From: Pedobacter cryoconitis
Lineage (GTDB): Bacteria; Bacteroidota; Bacteroidia; Sphingobacteriales; Sphingobacteriaceae
DNA length: 64,000 bases
Reading direction: 5' to 3'
NCBI RefSeq assembly: GCF_003259615.1
Contig: NZ_QLLR01000001.1
Span: 251,922-315,921, forward strand
Of the stretch, positions 16,575 through 26,276 are shown in pieces. Position numbers and translations under genes: made by a program. The notes under the pieces were generated by a model. It ran no database searches. It worked only from the letters and a program-made list of their open reading frames with translations, and was not told the origin of the DNA. Numbering within the stretch: the stretch's first letter is position 1; every line of letters begins with the position of its first letter.

Positions 16575-17927
16575 TTAGTAATCGTCATTTAAAGCAAAAA
16601 CTGGTTTCCTTGTCATCCATTGACCTCCTGTGAAATCTGGAAAATCAATCGTTTCATTTCCTAATTCTATAGACTGCTCACTTAAAGGTGTAATTGCGCT
16701 CCATGCAGCTGCATCATAAACATCTAATGGTGTAGGTATTCCACGTTTCACAGACTCAATAAAAGCATGTAAAACAAAGAAGTCCATTCCACCATGCCCC
16801 GCTCCCTTTGCATCATCGCCGTATTTTTTCCAAAGTGGGTGATCATATTTCTCTAACCATTCTTTTGCACTGTCCCATTGATGTGGTTTGCTGACTCCTT
16901 CTACATATACGCTCTCATTAATATCCATCCATAAACCATTCGTTCCCTGTACGCGGAAACCTAAAGAATAAGGTCTTGGAGAATTCGTATCATGCTGAAG
17001 AATGATTGTCTCGCCATTTGCACAGTCAATAGTCGTGGTTACAATATCACCTAACCGGAAATTGACTTTCGCATTCGGGTGACTTTCTCCGCCTTTATCA
17101 ACCACATATTTATGCAGTCCTCTGGATTTGGTCGCAAATGAATTTAATTTAAGGAATTTATTTCCCCTGTTAATGTTGATACACTGCGCAACCGGGCCGA
17201 TACCATGTGTCGGGTATAGTTCGCCATTACGGTGTACAGAGTGATTTGTTCTCCATCTGGCCTCTGAGAATCCTTTTTCATTAAACTCTACTCCGCCGCC
17301 ATAAGGTTTGATTCCGTCATTAAATTTCACTTCTCTTAAATCATGCTGATAGCCACCTTGTAAGTGCAGGATTTCTCCAAAAACACCTTGTCTAACCATA
17401 TTTAAAACAGCAAGTACGTCTCTTCTGTAACAAACATTTTCCAGCATCATCACATGTGCTTCATGTTTTTCTGCAGCATGCACCACGTCCCAATGGTCTT
17501 GCAGGGTAATGCCCAGGATAACTTCGGTCGCTACATATTTTATACCTGCTTCAAGAGATCCGATAATCATTGGTTTATGCCATTCCCATGGAGTAGCGAT
17601 TAAAACAGATTTTATCTCTTTCAACTGAAGCATTTTTTTCCAGGCATTGTTATCACCAGTGAAGATCTTTGGCATTGGCTTTCCGCTTTTGGTAATCATC
17701 GCTTTAGCCATGTCCAGCATTCTTGAATCCACATCACAGATAGCAACTATGTCAACGTCTTCCCTTTTTAAAAGTAAAGCAAGGTGATTTTGCCCGCGCA
17801 GACCAACGCCCATCATCGCAATTTTAACTTTCTCTCCTGCATAATTCGCAAAAAGTGATTTTTCCGGCAAGATCGTTAGTGCAGCTGCAGTCAGCGTTGT
17901 TGATGTTACAAATTCTCGTCTGTTCAT
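16575..17927 (-). CDS. Gfo/Idh/MocA oxidoreductase of the GH109 type (alpha-N-acetylgalactosaminidase-like)
   Basis: A 450-residue NAD-dependent fold protein. The N-terminus carries a twin-arginine export signal (NRREFVTSTTLTAAALTILP, 2-21). The Rossmann motif follows (KIAMMGVGLRGQNH, 34-47, then AICDVD). The second domain contains YPTHGIGPVAQ, a block I associate with GH109, where retained NAD+ drives glycoside cleavage by a redox mechanism and the His takes part in catalysis. The family's known activity is removal of terminal alpha-GalNAc, and an N-acetylhexosamine-kinase-like gene lies in the same cluster, which fits. It shares a divergent control region, containing LacI-type palindromes, with the SusC operon. 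Length is normal. The general oxidoreductase alternative cannot be excluded. Confidence 0.82.
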   Translation of the reverse strand: MNRREFVTSTTLTAAALTILPEKSLFANYAGEKVKIAMMGVGLRGQNHLALLLKREDVDIVAICDVDSRMLDMAKAMITKSGKPMPKIFTGDNNAWKKMLQLKEIKSVLIATPWEWHKPMIIGSLEAGIKYVATEVILGITLQDHWDVVHAAEKHEAHVMMLENVCYRRDVLAVLNMVRQGVFGEILHLQGGYQHDLREVKFNDGIKPYGGGVEFNEKGFSEARWRTNHSVHRNGELYPTHGIGPVAQCININRGNKFLKLNSFATKSRGLHKYVVDKGGESHPNAKVNFRLGDIVTTTIDCANGETIILQHDTNSPRPYSLGFRVQGTNGLWMDINESVYVEGVSKPHQWDSAKEWLEKYDHPLWKKYGDDAKGAGHGGMDFFVLHAFIESVKRGIPTPLDVYDAAAWSAITPLSEQSIELGNETIDFPDFTGGQWMTRKPVFALNDDY

Positions 17928-17963
17928 AATTTTTTTAGTTCAGATAATTGGTTAGCTATATTA

Positions 17964-18563
17964 TTATTTCGATTGTGTCTGATTTTCCTGATGCGGTTCT
18001 GCTTCATGCAGTCCTTGTATACGCAGCAGATTAAAAGGAGGAGCAGATAACGTCATCCCCCCTACCCAGTCTGCAGTAGTATATTGCCTGGTTTTTAAAG
18101 TAGCGATGGTGAGTCCGGCGCTATCCATAATTTTCAATTTGGTAAAGCTCATTCCACGTCCAAGGGGATTCACTGTTAAAACCAGCTGTATACCGGTTAA
18201 TAGTTTATCCATAGGGATCAGCCTGGAATCAGCCAGGTTATCTATAAAAAGATAGCCTTCACTATTAATCCCGGTTTTAATGGAAGAGGTTTTCTCTGGC
18301 TGAATACCTAAACTTAAAATTTGCTCAGGATTTACTGCTTTCGCAGGATAATTCAGATCCAGCGTTACCGTAAAAGCATAGGCCGTAGAAAGTTCTAGTT
18401 TAAAAGTACCATCTGCAGGTAGCGCTGTCCATTCCTTAAATACAGGTATAGTTTGATCCGTTTTTAAATGTGCAGGAGTTTCCAGAACCGGATCTGGTTC
18501 TAGAACAATAGGTTCATTTACTGAACTTCTAAAAAGAAGGTTAAAGATTTCTCTCCTGTCCAT
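17964..18563 (-). CDS. Hypothetical protein upstream of the GH109-like gene
   Basis: A 199-residue protein I do not recognise. The N-terminus has MDRREIFNLLF, reminiscent of an RR motif but without a clear hydrophobic signal core, so export is doubtful. A Pro/Glu-rich linker (20-40) is followed by a beta-rich domain with strands such as TFKLELSTAYAFTVTLDL and LVLTVNPLGRGMSFTKLKIMD. It starts a two-gene operon with the GH109-like enzyme (36-base gap) and reads away from the SusC operon across a region with operator-like palindromes. A structural or binding partner of the enzyme is possible but unsupported. Confidence 0.65.
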   Translation of the reverse strand: MDRREIFNLLFRSSVNEPIVLEPDPVLETPAHLKTDQTIPVFKEWTALPADGTFKLELSTAYAFTVTLDLNYPAKAVNPEQILSLGIQPEKTSSIKTGINSEGYLFIDNLADSRLIPMDKLLTGIQLVLTVNPLGRGMSFTKLKIMDSAGLTIATLKTRQYTTADWVGGMTLSAPPFNLLRIQGLHEAEPHQENQTQSK

Positions 18564-18671
18564 TTTTGGTTAGCTGATTCTGTTTGTCAACGTAGGTTAA
18601 ACTCCTTTGTTGATGATTACAAGGTATAAATTTTCCTTCCAAGCCAGTAAGCGACAGCCCATAATTATCAC

Positions 18672-18683
18672 GCAAACGTTTGC
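18672..18683. promoter_or_regulatory. LacI-family operator candidate
   Basis: Perfect 12-base palindrome GCAAACGTTTGC, of the type bound by LacI/CcpA-family proteins (central CG). It lies 109 bases upstream of the hypothetical/GH109-like operon. The regulator encoded at 25163-26191 is the obvious candidate. Confidence 0.75.
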
Positions 18684-18888
18684 CTTACTACAAACAGGAG
18701 GTTTGTGTAGCCACATTACATTTTATAAAAATCGTTTTATAAGAAAACCCGGGCTAAAAATCAGGCTAATGCGTAAAAAGTTTATTTTTTTCAACGAATT
18801 ATAACTCAATAGCGCAAATGCCGTAAAAATACACTGCGTTTTCCCGTTTTTTTTGTTTTTGCCTATCAGACGCATCCACAAAACGTAT

Positions 18889-18898
18889 CAAACGTTTG
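18889..18898. promoter_or_regulatory. LacI-family operator candidate upstream of SusC operon
   Basis: Perfect palindrome CAAACGTTTG followed by CG, so it shares the core of the other sites. It lies 128 bases upstream of the SusC start at 19027. Together with the site at 18672 it could allow DNA looping or independent control of the two divergent operons. Confidence 0.75.
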
Positions 18899-19026
18899 CG
18901 TGGATTTAGACGGTTTCAAATTCGGTACACACCCCGATTGCTTTATACCTTCAATCATTCCTTCTGAAAAAGCTATCGGAATATCTTTTCAAAGGATTAC
19001 TAACCAAGTCTTAACCTTCATCTTGC

Positions 19027-22000
19027 ATGACAAAACTCTACAAACCGATTAATCCGGGATTAAACCGGGTTTTCCCACTGTTAGCGAAACTTAAACAGTT
19101 TTCGCTAAATCAATTAACAATTGTAATCACCACTTTAGCACTTACTTTATGTTCGGCTATTGCCTTTGCACAAACACCGGTTACCGGAAAAGTTACGGAC
19201 GAACAAGGCCTTCCAATGCCTGGTGTTTCCGTCAAAGTTAAAAAGACGACGAATGGGACTATTACCGATGGTAACGGCCAATTTGCGTTAAAAACAACGA
19301 CCGATGTGACTCTGGAATTCAGTTATATCGGTTATACGCAGCAGGATGTTGCCATAGCTGGTAAAAATGTGATTAATGTAAGCCTTAAGCCAGATGCAAA
19401 GCAAATGGATGAGGTGGTCGTGGTAGGTTATACCACAAAAAGTAAATCACAGATTGTAAGTTCTGTATCTACAGTATCCGCCAAACAGCTTTTAGACGTA
19501 ACCAGTAATAGTACTGGAAACCTTTTACAAGGAAAGGCAGCGGGTGTAGCAGTTTCCTCTTCTTCAGGGCAACCGGGAACACCTCCAAGCATCCGGATCA
19601 GGGGTTCTGGAAGTATAACTTCTGGAAATGAACCACTTACTGTCGTAGATGGGGTAATTGGCGGGACTGCCAATCCAAGAGATATTGAATCTATTACTGT
19701 ACTTAAAGATGCTGGTGCAACCGGATTATATGGTTCAAGAGCAGCGAATGGGGTAATCGTTATCACGACCAAACAAGGTAAAAGCGGTAAAACGGTGGTC
19801 AATTACAGCGGATCATTTGGAATTAACAATGCTACCCAGGGAAACTTCAAGTTAATGGATGGTCAGCAATTACTGGACTATAGCAGCTATTTATATAACA
19901 ATGATTATACAGGAAAAAGAGCAAGTTATATTAAGCAGCTTCAGGCCACCACGCCTAATCCTACACCACAGCAGATTGATGATTTTCTAACCCAAAAAGG
20001 ACTTCCTTTAACTAGTGAGGCTTATTTAGCGCAATCACTGCCTACGACACCAGAAAACACCAACTGGAGAGATCAGGCCTTCAGACAAGCTTATACCAAC
20101 AGTCAGAATATTAATATCTCGGGTGGCGATGAAAAGACCCGTTTCTATATCGGCGCTGACTATTATGATGAAAAAGGTACTTTAATCAATACAGGATATA
20201 ACAATGTCAATTTCAGGGTCAACCTGGACCATAAAATCAATGACCGTTTCAGGATCACCACCAGGATCAATGCTGGTTTTGGTAAAAGAACAGATGATCA
20301 GAGTGGTGCCCTTTACCAGGCTTATACCAATGTGCCCTGGGACAATCCTTATAACGCAGACGGAACGCCAAGAAGAATTGATCAGGAGAGCCAGTGGTAT
20401 GGTCGTGACAAGAGTAATTTCGTCTTTTTAAAAGACTATAACCTTGACAATGAGAGATCTCAAAATCTGGCTGGTGATTTAAAACTGGAATACAAGATCA
20501 ATAACTGGTTAAATTTTGCGACCTCGAACAGGTATACCACAGAAAATACGAAAAGGGAAACGGCGATAGACATTGCTACCCCGGGCGGACTGGCCAATAA
20601 AGGGGAGTTAAGAAACCTGATCACTTATACTAATTCGATCCTGACCTCCAATTTATTTAATGCCGCGCACAGCTTTGGAAAACATAATTTATCTGGAATA
20701 GCAGGCTTTGAATATCAGCAAAACTATACAGAAGGATTGGATGCAAAAGGTTATGGTATTGTATCAGGTATCACTGCGCCTGATGCTGCAGCTACAGCCG
20801 CAGATTTTGCCGGGCTTAAAGGAAAAAATCGTTTTATTTCCGAGCTTTTCATGGCTGATTATAATTATGACAACCGCTATTTTGCAACGGCATCCTTAAG
20901 GAATGATGGTTCTTCCAAATTCGGTGCAAATCATCCCTATGGTTTATTCTACTCTTTTGCGGGCGGATGGTTAATCTCTAATGAATCCTTCTTCAAATCT
21001 AAAACGATTACTAACCTGAAATTGCGCGCAAGTTATGGGGTGACCGGAAATACACCAAATTCAAACTATGCAGCGCCTGCTTATTACTCTCTTAAAAGTC
21101 AGTACGCTGGTATTCCAGGGGCAACCCCTTCCAGCATTGGTAATCCTGATTTAACGTGGGAAACCCCTACAACGATTAACCTGGGTGCAAATATTGGTTT
21201 ATGGAACAGAATAGAGCTGAATGTTGATGTCTATCAGCGCACGAATAAAGATCTGATTATCGATGTACGTCAGGCTGCCGCTACTGGTTACAGCTTTTTC
21301 ACGCAGAATATAGGAGCAGTTAAAAACCAGGGAATTGATATTGAGCTGAATACCAAGAACTTTACGGGAGCTTTCAAATGGAACACCAACTTCAATATTG
21401 GTTTTAACAAAAACAGGGTAACCAAACTTTATGAAGGGCAGCCACTGGACAAATTTGACAATCAGCGTATTGCCATAGGCCACGATATGAATTCCTGGTA
21501 TACCTATGAATGGGCGGGTGTTGATCCTCAAAATGGTGACCCACTTTGGTTTACTACAAAAAAAGATGCTTCAGGAAATAGCTATACCACTACCACGAAT
21601 CAGTATAAAGATGCTGACAAGAGATTTGTAGGTACTTCTTCTCCAAAGTTTACAGGAGGTATGGGCAATGAGTTCACCTATAAAAACTTCAGCTTAAACA
21701 CTTTCTTCAATTTCGTTTACGGCAGCAAGATTTACAATGGCAACCGTGATGTATTTGACGCTGATGGCGCTTATCCTCAGTACAATAGCATTGTATTGCC
21801 AGATGGATGGAACAGATGGGAAAAACCGGGAGATATTGCGACACACCCAAAAGCAGTATTGAATGGAAACAAGTTATCTAACAAACCTTCATCAAGATTT
21901 CTGGAAGATGGATCTTACCTGAGGTTACGTAACGTAACGGTAGGTTACAATTTCTCAGATGCAATTACTAAAAGGCTTAAGCTTTCCAACCTTAGAATTT

Positions 22001-22173
22001 ATGTAAGTGCAGACAACCTGCTTACTTTCACTAAGTTTTCTGGCATGGACCCTGAAGTGGCCAATTTAGACCCTGCATCCTACGATAATCCAAATCCAAA
22101 TACGGTAGGTACCAGCGGAAAGAAATATCCGATCAGTAAAAAGATATTATTCGGCGTTAACATAGGTTTTTAA
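19027..22173 (+). CDS. SusC-like TonB-dependent receptor (no STN domain)
   Basis: A complete SusC/RagA-type outer-membrane receptor, 1048 residues. After a leader and signal peptide (about 1-49, ending CSAIAFAQ) comes the carboxypeptidase-regulatory-like domain (52-125, GLPMPGVSVKVK), a TonB-box-like MDEVVVVGYTT, the plug (about 130-250, with YGSRAANGVIVITTKQG) and the beta-barrel ending in KKILFGVNIGF. Unlike the STN-bearing SusC proteins here it cannot signal to FecR, and there is no sigma/FecR pair next to it; instead LacI-type palindromes lie upstream. It imports a glycan together with the SusD protein encoded 24 bases downstream. The substrate is probably a hexosamine-containing glycan, judged by neighbours. 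Confidence 0.95.
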   Translation: MTKLYKPINPGLNRVFPLLAKLKQFSLNQLTIVITTLALTLCSAIAFAQTPVTGKVTDEQGLPMPGVSVKVKKTTNGTITDGNGQFALKTTTDVTLEFSYIGYTQQDVAIAGKNVINVSLKPDAKQMDEVVVVGYTTKSKSQIVSSVSTVSAKQLLDVTSNSTGNLLQGKAAGVAVSSSSGQPGTPPSIRIRGSGSITSGNEPLTVVDGVIGGTANPRDIESITVLKDAGATGLYGSRAANGVIVITTKQGKSGKTVVNYSGSFGINNATQGNFKLMDGQQLLDYSSYLYNNDYTGKRASYIKQLQATTPNPTPQQIDDFLTQKGLPLTSEAYLAQSLPTTPENTNWRDQAFRQAYTNSQNINISGGDEKTRFYIGADYYDEKGTLINTGYNNVNFRVNLDHKINDRFRITTRINAGFGKRTDDQSGALYQAYTNVPWDNPYNADGTPRRIDQESQWYGRDKSNFVFLKDYNLDNERSQNLAGDLKLEYKINNWLNFATSNRYTTENTKRETAIDIATPGGLANKGELRNLITYTNSILTSNLFNAAHSFGKHNLSGIAGFEYQQNYTEGLDAKGYGIVSGITAPDAAATAADFAGLKGKNRFISELFMADYNYDNRYFATASLRNDGSSKFGANHPYGLFYSFAGGWLISNESFFKSKTITNLKLRASYGVTGNTPNSNYAAPAYYSLKSQYAGIPGATPSSIGNPDLTWETPTTINLGANIGLWNRIELNVDVYQRTNKDLIIDVRQAAATGYSFFTQNIGAVKNQGIDIELNTKNFTGAFKWNTNFNIGFNKNRVTKLYEGQPLDKFDNQRIAIGHDMNSWYTYEWAGVDPQNGDPLWFTTKKDASGNSYTTTTNQYKDADKRFVGTSSPKFTGGMGNEFTYKNFSLNTFFNFVYGSKIYNGNRDVFDADGAYPQYNSIVLPDGWNRWEKPGDIATHPKAVLNGNKLSNKPSSRFLEDGSYLRLRNVTVGYNFSDAITKRLKLSNLRIYVSADNLLTFTKFSGMDPEVANLDPASYDNPNPNTVGTSGKKYPISKKILFGVNIGF

Positions 22174-22197
22174 GATAAACTCTAATAAAAGATCAAA

Positions 22198-23685
22198 ATG
22201 ATTACTAGATATAAAACAATTGTAGCCATAGCACTTATTGTCTCGGCTACAGCCTGTAAAAAAGATTTGGCTTTAGAGCCTTATAGCGGCCTGTCCAATG
22301 ACAAAGTAGTGACCACTTTAGAAGGTTTGCAATCTGCCACTATTGGTACGTACAGCTTTATTAAAGACCCTAATTATGTGCGTAATTACCATATTTTCAC
22401 GGAGTACGCGAGTGATAATGTTTCTTTGAGCGGAACGACTACCGATCCACTGTTCTATGCTTATAACTATCAGCATCAAAAAAACCAGGTGAACGTACTG
22501 GCTTTCTGGCGCAAAGCTTACCAGGCAATCGCAGGAACCAATGTAGTGATCGAAAAAGTAGCTGAAAGTGATGATGCTGTGAAAAATCAGTTATTGGGAG
22601 AAAACTATTTCTTAAGAGCTTTTGCACATTTCGACCTGGTCAAAGTCTTTGGAAGACCTTATACGGATGACAATGGTGAATCTTTAGGCGTAATGATTAA
22701 AACGAAACCTGATGTCAAAGAATTACCAGCCCGTTCCAAAGTAAAAGATGTTTATGCTTTGGTCATTAGTGATCTGCTTAAAGCAACACAATTAATGTCC
22801 AGTGCTAAAGACAATAATTTTGCTTCGAAAGAAGTAGCAATGGCGCTGTTAAGCAGAGTATACTTGTATATGGGCGATTATAAAAACGCTTTCGACTATG
22901 CGGATCAGGTCATTAAAACCGGAAGATATTCGTTACTGCCTGCCACCAGTTATCCAAAGTATTTTACCAGTGCCCCTGAGAATAATCTGGAAACTATTTT
23001 CGCGGTCAAACACACTTTAAAAGACGATCAGCTGGATGGCGCTATAGGTTCTATGTACTGGGGCGGATCTATTGGTTATGGTGAAATGTATGCTTCCCAG
23101 CCTTACAGAGCTTTAGTCAATAAATTCCCGGAAGATTTGAGAAATACATTTGTAGTGCCTCAATATGAGAAAAACGCCGATGGCACAGTTAAAAAAGATG
23201 TACATGGAAATCCGGTTCTTCAAACCAGAAATGGCTATCCGAAATATTTCATCAACAAGTATTCTTTTCAGGATGGTTATGAGACATTAAGCTCTCCTGT
23301 GGTCTTGAGATTAGCAGAAATGTATTTAACAAGAGCTGAGGCCGCTTTTCAGTTAGGCAGGCCAAATGATGCACTGAACGATGTGAACATCATCAGAAGC
23401 CGCGCAGGGCTTACCGGAAACGCTTTATTTTCATCAGGTAATATGATGGGTTATACGAGTGTGCTGGACGTGGTTTTAGATGAACGCAGACTGGAATTTG
23501 CTTTTGAAACACAACGTAAATTTGATGTTTTCAGAAATAAAAGAACATTAAACAGAGATTATCCGGGTACACACCTGGCTTCGGGACAAACCACGCAGGA
23601 AATCCCTTATACAGATCCCCGTGTTGTTTTCTTTATTCCTGAAGATGATATTACCTTGAACCCTAACCTGGTTCAAAATCCTTAA
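22198..23685 (+). CDS. SusD/RagB-family outer-membrane lipoprotein
   Basis: A 495-residue SusD-type glycan-binding lipoprotein that caps the SusC channel. The lipobox ends at Cys20 (VSATACKKD). Typical SusD sequence blocks are present: the N-terminal helix-rich part with LLGENYFLRAFAHFDLVKVFG, the tetratricopeptide-like helices (VAMALLSRVYLYMGDYKNA), and the C-terminal LDVVLDERRLEFAFETQRKFDVFR. The protein ends TLNPNLVQNP, near the usual end of the family. The gene is translated right after SusC and before the DUF3472 lipoprotein, so the three form one operon. Confidence 0.95.
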   Translation: MITRYKTIVAIALIVSATACKKDLALEPYSGLSNDKVVTTLEGLQSATIGTYSFIKDPNYVRNYHIFTEYASDNVSLSGTTTDPLFYAYNYQHQKNQVNVLAFWRKAYQAIAGTNVVIEKVAESDDAVKNQLLGENYFLRAFAHFDLVKVFGRPYTDDNGESLGVMIKTKPDVKELPARSKVKDVYALVISDLLKATQLMSSAKDNNFASKEVAMALLSRVYLYMGDYKNAFDYADQVIKTGRYSLLPATSYPKYFTSAPENNLETIFAVKHTLKDDQLDGAIGSMYWGGSIGYGEMYASQPYRALVNKFPEDLRNTFVVPQYEKNADGTVKKDVHGNPVLQTRNGYPKYFINKYSFQDGYETLSSPVVLRLAEMYLTRAEAAFQLGRPNDALNDVNIIRSRAGLTGNALFSSGNMMGYTSVLDVVLDERRLEFAFETQRKFDVFRNKRTLNRDYPGTHLASGQTTQEIPYTDPRVVFFIPEDDITLNPNLVQNP

Positions 23686-23702
23686 CCTAAAACCATAAAC
23701 CT

Positions 23703-25052
23703 ATGAAAAACATTATTCTATCTTTATCACTCCTGTCTCTTTTGATAGGGACCTCTTGTAAAAAGAGTACTGCTGATGCAGAACAAAGCACCAGAACACC
23801 CAAAGAGATTACTGATTTTGTAGCAACCGGGCCAAAGATTGCGATTGCTTTAGGCGGAAATGCCTGGGTAAAAACTACAGCAAGTGAAGAGATCAATACC
23901 AATGGCCTGGCTAACTGGACAAATACGGCTGCAGTGACCAGCGTTTACTTCAGAACGGAGAAGCCGGGTATTGTAACGGTCGCTTTAAGAATGAAAATCA
24001 GTTCAGGCAACAGTACCTTTAAAGTATCAACGGGTACACAGTCAATCACTAAAACTGCGTCAAATTCATCATTTGATACAGTAGCTGTTGGAAATTTCAA
24101 TATCACAACCAAAGGGTATATCAAATTTGATATACAGGGTATCAGTAAAACAGGCGACTACTTTGGGGATGTTTCAGACCTGATCATCAGCGGAAAACCG
24201 GTGACTGATTCGGTAACTTATGTCAAAGACAACATTGATTCCCGCTTTTACTGGGGACGCAGAGGCCCTTCGGTGCATGTAAACTATACCATCCCTGACG
24301 CAATTAAAAACAACGTAGAATGGTTTTACAATGAAATTAATGTTCCGGTAGGTTCAGACCCGGTCGGTTCTTATTTCATGTCTAACGGTTTTGGAGAAGG
24401 TTATTTCGGTATCCAGGTAAATTCGGCCACAGAACGCAGAGTGTTATTTTCATTATGGAGCCCTTTTCCTACGGATGATCCTGCAACCATACCAGATGAT
24501 AAAAAGATTAAACTGCTTAAGAAAGGTACAGACGTACATAGCGGTGAATTTGGTAATGAAGGTTCCGGTGGTCAGAGTTACCTTGTTTATCCTTGGGTAG
24601 CGGGAAAAACTTATGCTTTTTTAACCAGGGCACAACCAGATGCAGCCACCAATAAGACTGTTTATACTTCTTATTTTAAACCTTCGGATGGTAACTGGAC
24701 CTTAATTGCAAGTTTTGAACGCCCTGCAACGAACACAAGGTTGAAAAGTCTGTATTCCTTCCTCGAGAATTTCGACTCAGAAATGGGAAATATCGAAAGG
24801 AAAGCAAATTATGGAAACCAGTGGGCAGTGGATACTGGCGGCAACTGGACAGAGATTACAGCCATGAAATTTACCGGGGATGATATTGCCAACCGCGGGT
24901 ATAGAAAAGATGTTGGGGGCGGTGTAAATGGCAATCAGTTCTTTTTAAGGAACGGCGGATTTTTCAGCGACGCAAGTGTATTGAAACAGACTTTCAACAG
25001 ACCTTCAAGCGGTGCTGCACATCCGGTAATTGATTTCAGTAAATTACCTTAG
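23703..25052 (+). CDS. DUF3472-type surface lipoprotein
   Basis: A 449-residue lipoprotein (lipobox ending at Cys19, IGTSCKKS). Residues about 35-165 form a beta-rich N-terminal domain like DUF5077. The DUF3472 domain follows (about 175-420), recognised by RRGPSVHVNY, VEWFYNEINVPVGSDPVGSY, GYFGIQVNS, ERRVLFSLWSPF, and GEFGNEGSGGQSYLVYPW. Proteins of this type are common third genes after SusC/SusD and are thought to bind or cleave glycans at the surface; the biochemical role is not established to my knowledge. A terminator follows directly, so it closes the operon. Confidence 0.85.
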   Translation: MKNIILSLSLLSLLIGTSCKKSTADAEQSTRTPKEITDFVATGPKIAIALGGNAWVKTTASEEINTNGLANWTNTAAVTSVYFRTEKPGIVTVALRMKISSGNSTFKVSTGTQSITKTASNSSFDTVAVGNFNITTKGYIKFDIQGISKTGDYFGDVSDLIISGKPVTDSVTYVKDNIDSRFYWGRRGPSVHVNYTIPDAIKNNVEWFYNEINVPVGSDPVGSYFMSNGFGEGYFGIQVNSATERRVLFSLWSPFPTDDPATIPDDKKIKLLKKGTDVHSGEFGNEGSGGQSYLVYPWVAGKTYAFLTRAQPDAATNKTVYTSYFKPSDGNWTLIASFERPATNTRLKSLYSFLENFDSEMGNIERKANYGNQWAVDTGGNWTEITAMKFTGDDIANRGYRKDVGGGVNGNQFFLRNGGFFSDASVLKQTFNRPSSGAAHPVIDFSKLP

Positions 25053-25080
25053 TCAATTTATCATTTGATATACAGCAATT

Positions 25081-25109
25081 AGCCCTGGTTATAATAGCCG
25101 GGGCTTTTT
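25081..25109 (+). terminator. Rho-independent terminator of the SusC/SusD/DUF3472 operon
   Basis: Stem AGCCCTGG (25081-25088) and CCGGGGCT (25098-25105, one mismatch) followed by a T-run. It begins 29 bases after the DUF3472 stop. Confidence 0.82.
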
Positions 25110-25162
25110 ATTTAATCATTTTAATTACTTATATTAAAAGATAATTGCAACATTTGGAACAA

Positions 25163-26191
25163 ATGTCAGATAAACCAACCACTATAAAAGAGATAGCAAA
25201 GCTTCTTGACATCTCGGTTTCAACCGTTTCAAGAGCTTTAAATGACCATTCAAGCATAGGTTTAATCACTAAAATGCGGGTAAAAAAGATGGCCAAAGAG
25301 CTGAATTATGAGCCTAATCAGAGAGCTATTCAATTTTTACAAGGTAAATCACATACGATAGGCGTTATTTTGCCAGAATTGGCTGAATCCTTTTTTTCTG
25401 CGGCAATCAGCGGAATTGAAGACATCGCTTATAAAAGAAATTATACTGTTCTGCTCGCCCAGTCTCATGACGATGCAGACAGAGAGAAACTTTTGATCGA
25501 AAAGATGAAGATGCAGCGTGTAGACGGACTGCTGATTTCAGTTTCCAAGACCACCAACACGTATGAACATTTTGAGGCCTTTAAGAAATCAAATATCCCT
25601 ATCGTATTTTTTGATCGTATCCCTCCGGTCAAAAACATACATTTTGTAGCTTCCAACCTGGAATCCGGTACTTTTGAGGCCGTGAACTTCTTATTGAAGA
25701 AAGGTCACCGTACCATCGGCATGATCAATGGCCCTACCAACCTGGTTGCCAGTACAGAAAGAAAAAATGGGTATATCAAGGCCATGACCTCTCACCGCTT
25801 AAAATTCGACCCTTCTTTAATGGTTAACTGTGACTTGACAGAAGCCGGGACCATTGAGTCAATGGATAACTTTTTGAACCATAAACGCAAACCGACAGCG
25901 ATCGTGACTTTCAATGATTATGTGGCTTTATTTGCCATCCGTTATGCCCGTTCTTTAAACATACAGATCAATAAAGATATTGACTTTGTGAGTTATGCGA
26001 ACCTGCCGCTGATCAATTATATGGACTTCACCCCGATTGCTTCAGTAGAGCAGTTTCCTTATAAACAAGGAAAGAAGGCTGCCGACATTTTACTGGACCT
26101 GATCAATAAACCAAAGAGTGATTCCGATGCGGAACCCGCTTATTATAACGTAGTTGTAGAATCTGAACTCATCATCGGCAAAGAGAAATAA
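25163..26191 (+). CDS. LacI-family transcriptional regulator
   Basis: A regulator of 342 residues. I use the ATG at 25163; a frame from a TTG at 25145 would only add six residues. The N-terminal helix-turn-helix is at about 4-50 (TIKEIAKLLDISVSTVSRALND, then the hinge helix). The periplasmic-binding-protein-like ligand domain follows (HTIGVILPELAESFFSAAISGIEDIA, then RVDGLLISVSK and PIVFFDRIPP), ending in VVESELIIGKEK. LacI proteins bind palindromes with central CG, and four or five such palindromes with core CAAACGTTTG lie next to this cluster, including one just after this gene. It probably controls the SusC operon, the hexosamine-kinase gene and the sigma factor at 39711-40325. The effector is unknown, perhaps an amino-sugar derivative. 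Confidence 0.94.
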   Translation: MSDKPTTIKEIAKLLDISVSTVSRALNDHSSIGLITKMRVKKMAKELNYEPNQRAIQFLQGKSHTIGVILPELAESFFSAAISGIEDIAYKRNYTVLLAQSHDDADREKLLIEKMKMQRVDGLLISVSKTTNTYEHFEAFKKSNIPIVFFDRIPPVKNIHFVASNLESGTFEAVNFLLKKGHRTIGMINGPTNLVASTERKNGYIKAMTSHRLKFDPSLMVNCDLTEAGTIESMDNFLNHKRKPTAIVTFNDYVALFAIRYARSLNIQINKDIDFVSYANLPLINYMDFTPIASVEQFPYKQGKKAADILLDLINKPKSDSDAEPAYYNVVVESELIIGKEK

Positions 26192-26198
26192 ATTTACA

Positions 26199-26208
26199 CA
26201 AACGTTTG
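26199..26208. promoter_or_regulatory. LacI-family operator candidate upstream of the kinase gene
   Basis: Palindrome CAAACGTTTG between the lacI stop and the kinase start (26277). A -7 box TAAGTTTG (26235-26242) lies 26 bases further on, so a bound regulator would cover the region just upstream of RNA polymerase or its -33 contact. Confidence 0.75.
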
Positions 26209-26234
26209 CACAACAATCTGATAGCGAAATTGAT

Positions 26235-26242
26235 TAAGTTTG
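26235..26242 (+). promoter_or_regulatory. -7 promoter element of the hexosamine-kinase gene
   Basis: TAAGTTTG is an exact match to the TAnnTTTG -7 box, 34 bases before the kinase start codon. No TTTG lies at the ideal 19-base distance; the nearest is in the operator, 26 bases away, which suggests regulator-dependent use. Confidence 0.55.
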
Positions 26243-26276
26243 AGTTTACGAAAAAACAAACAAACCCATCTAATTT

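Larger units (their letters stand above)
18564..19026. other. Divergent control region between GH109-like and SusC operons
   Basis: 463 bases with no convincing gene. It contains two LacI-type palindromes (18672-18683 and 18889-18898) listed separately, about 216 bases apart centre to centre, and must hold promoters for both directions. A short plus-strand frame at 18607-18804 overlaps the first palindrome and has no protein-like features. No consensus TTTG-N19-TAnnTTTG match was found. Confidence 0.6.
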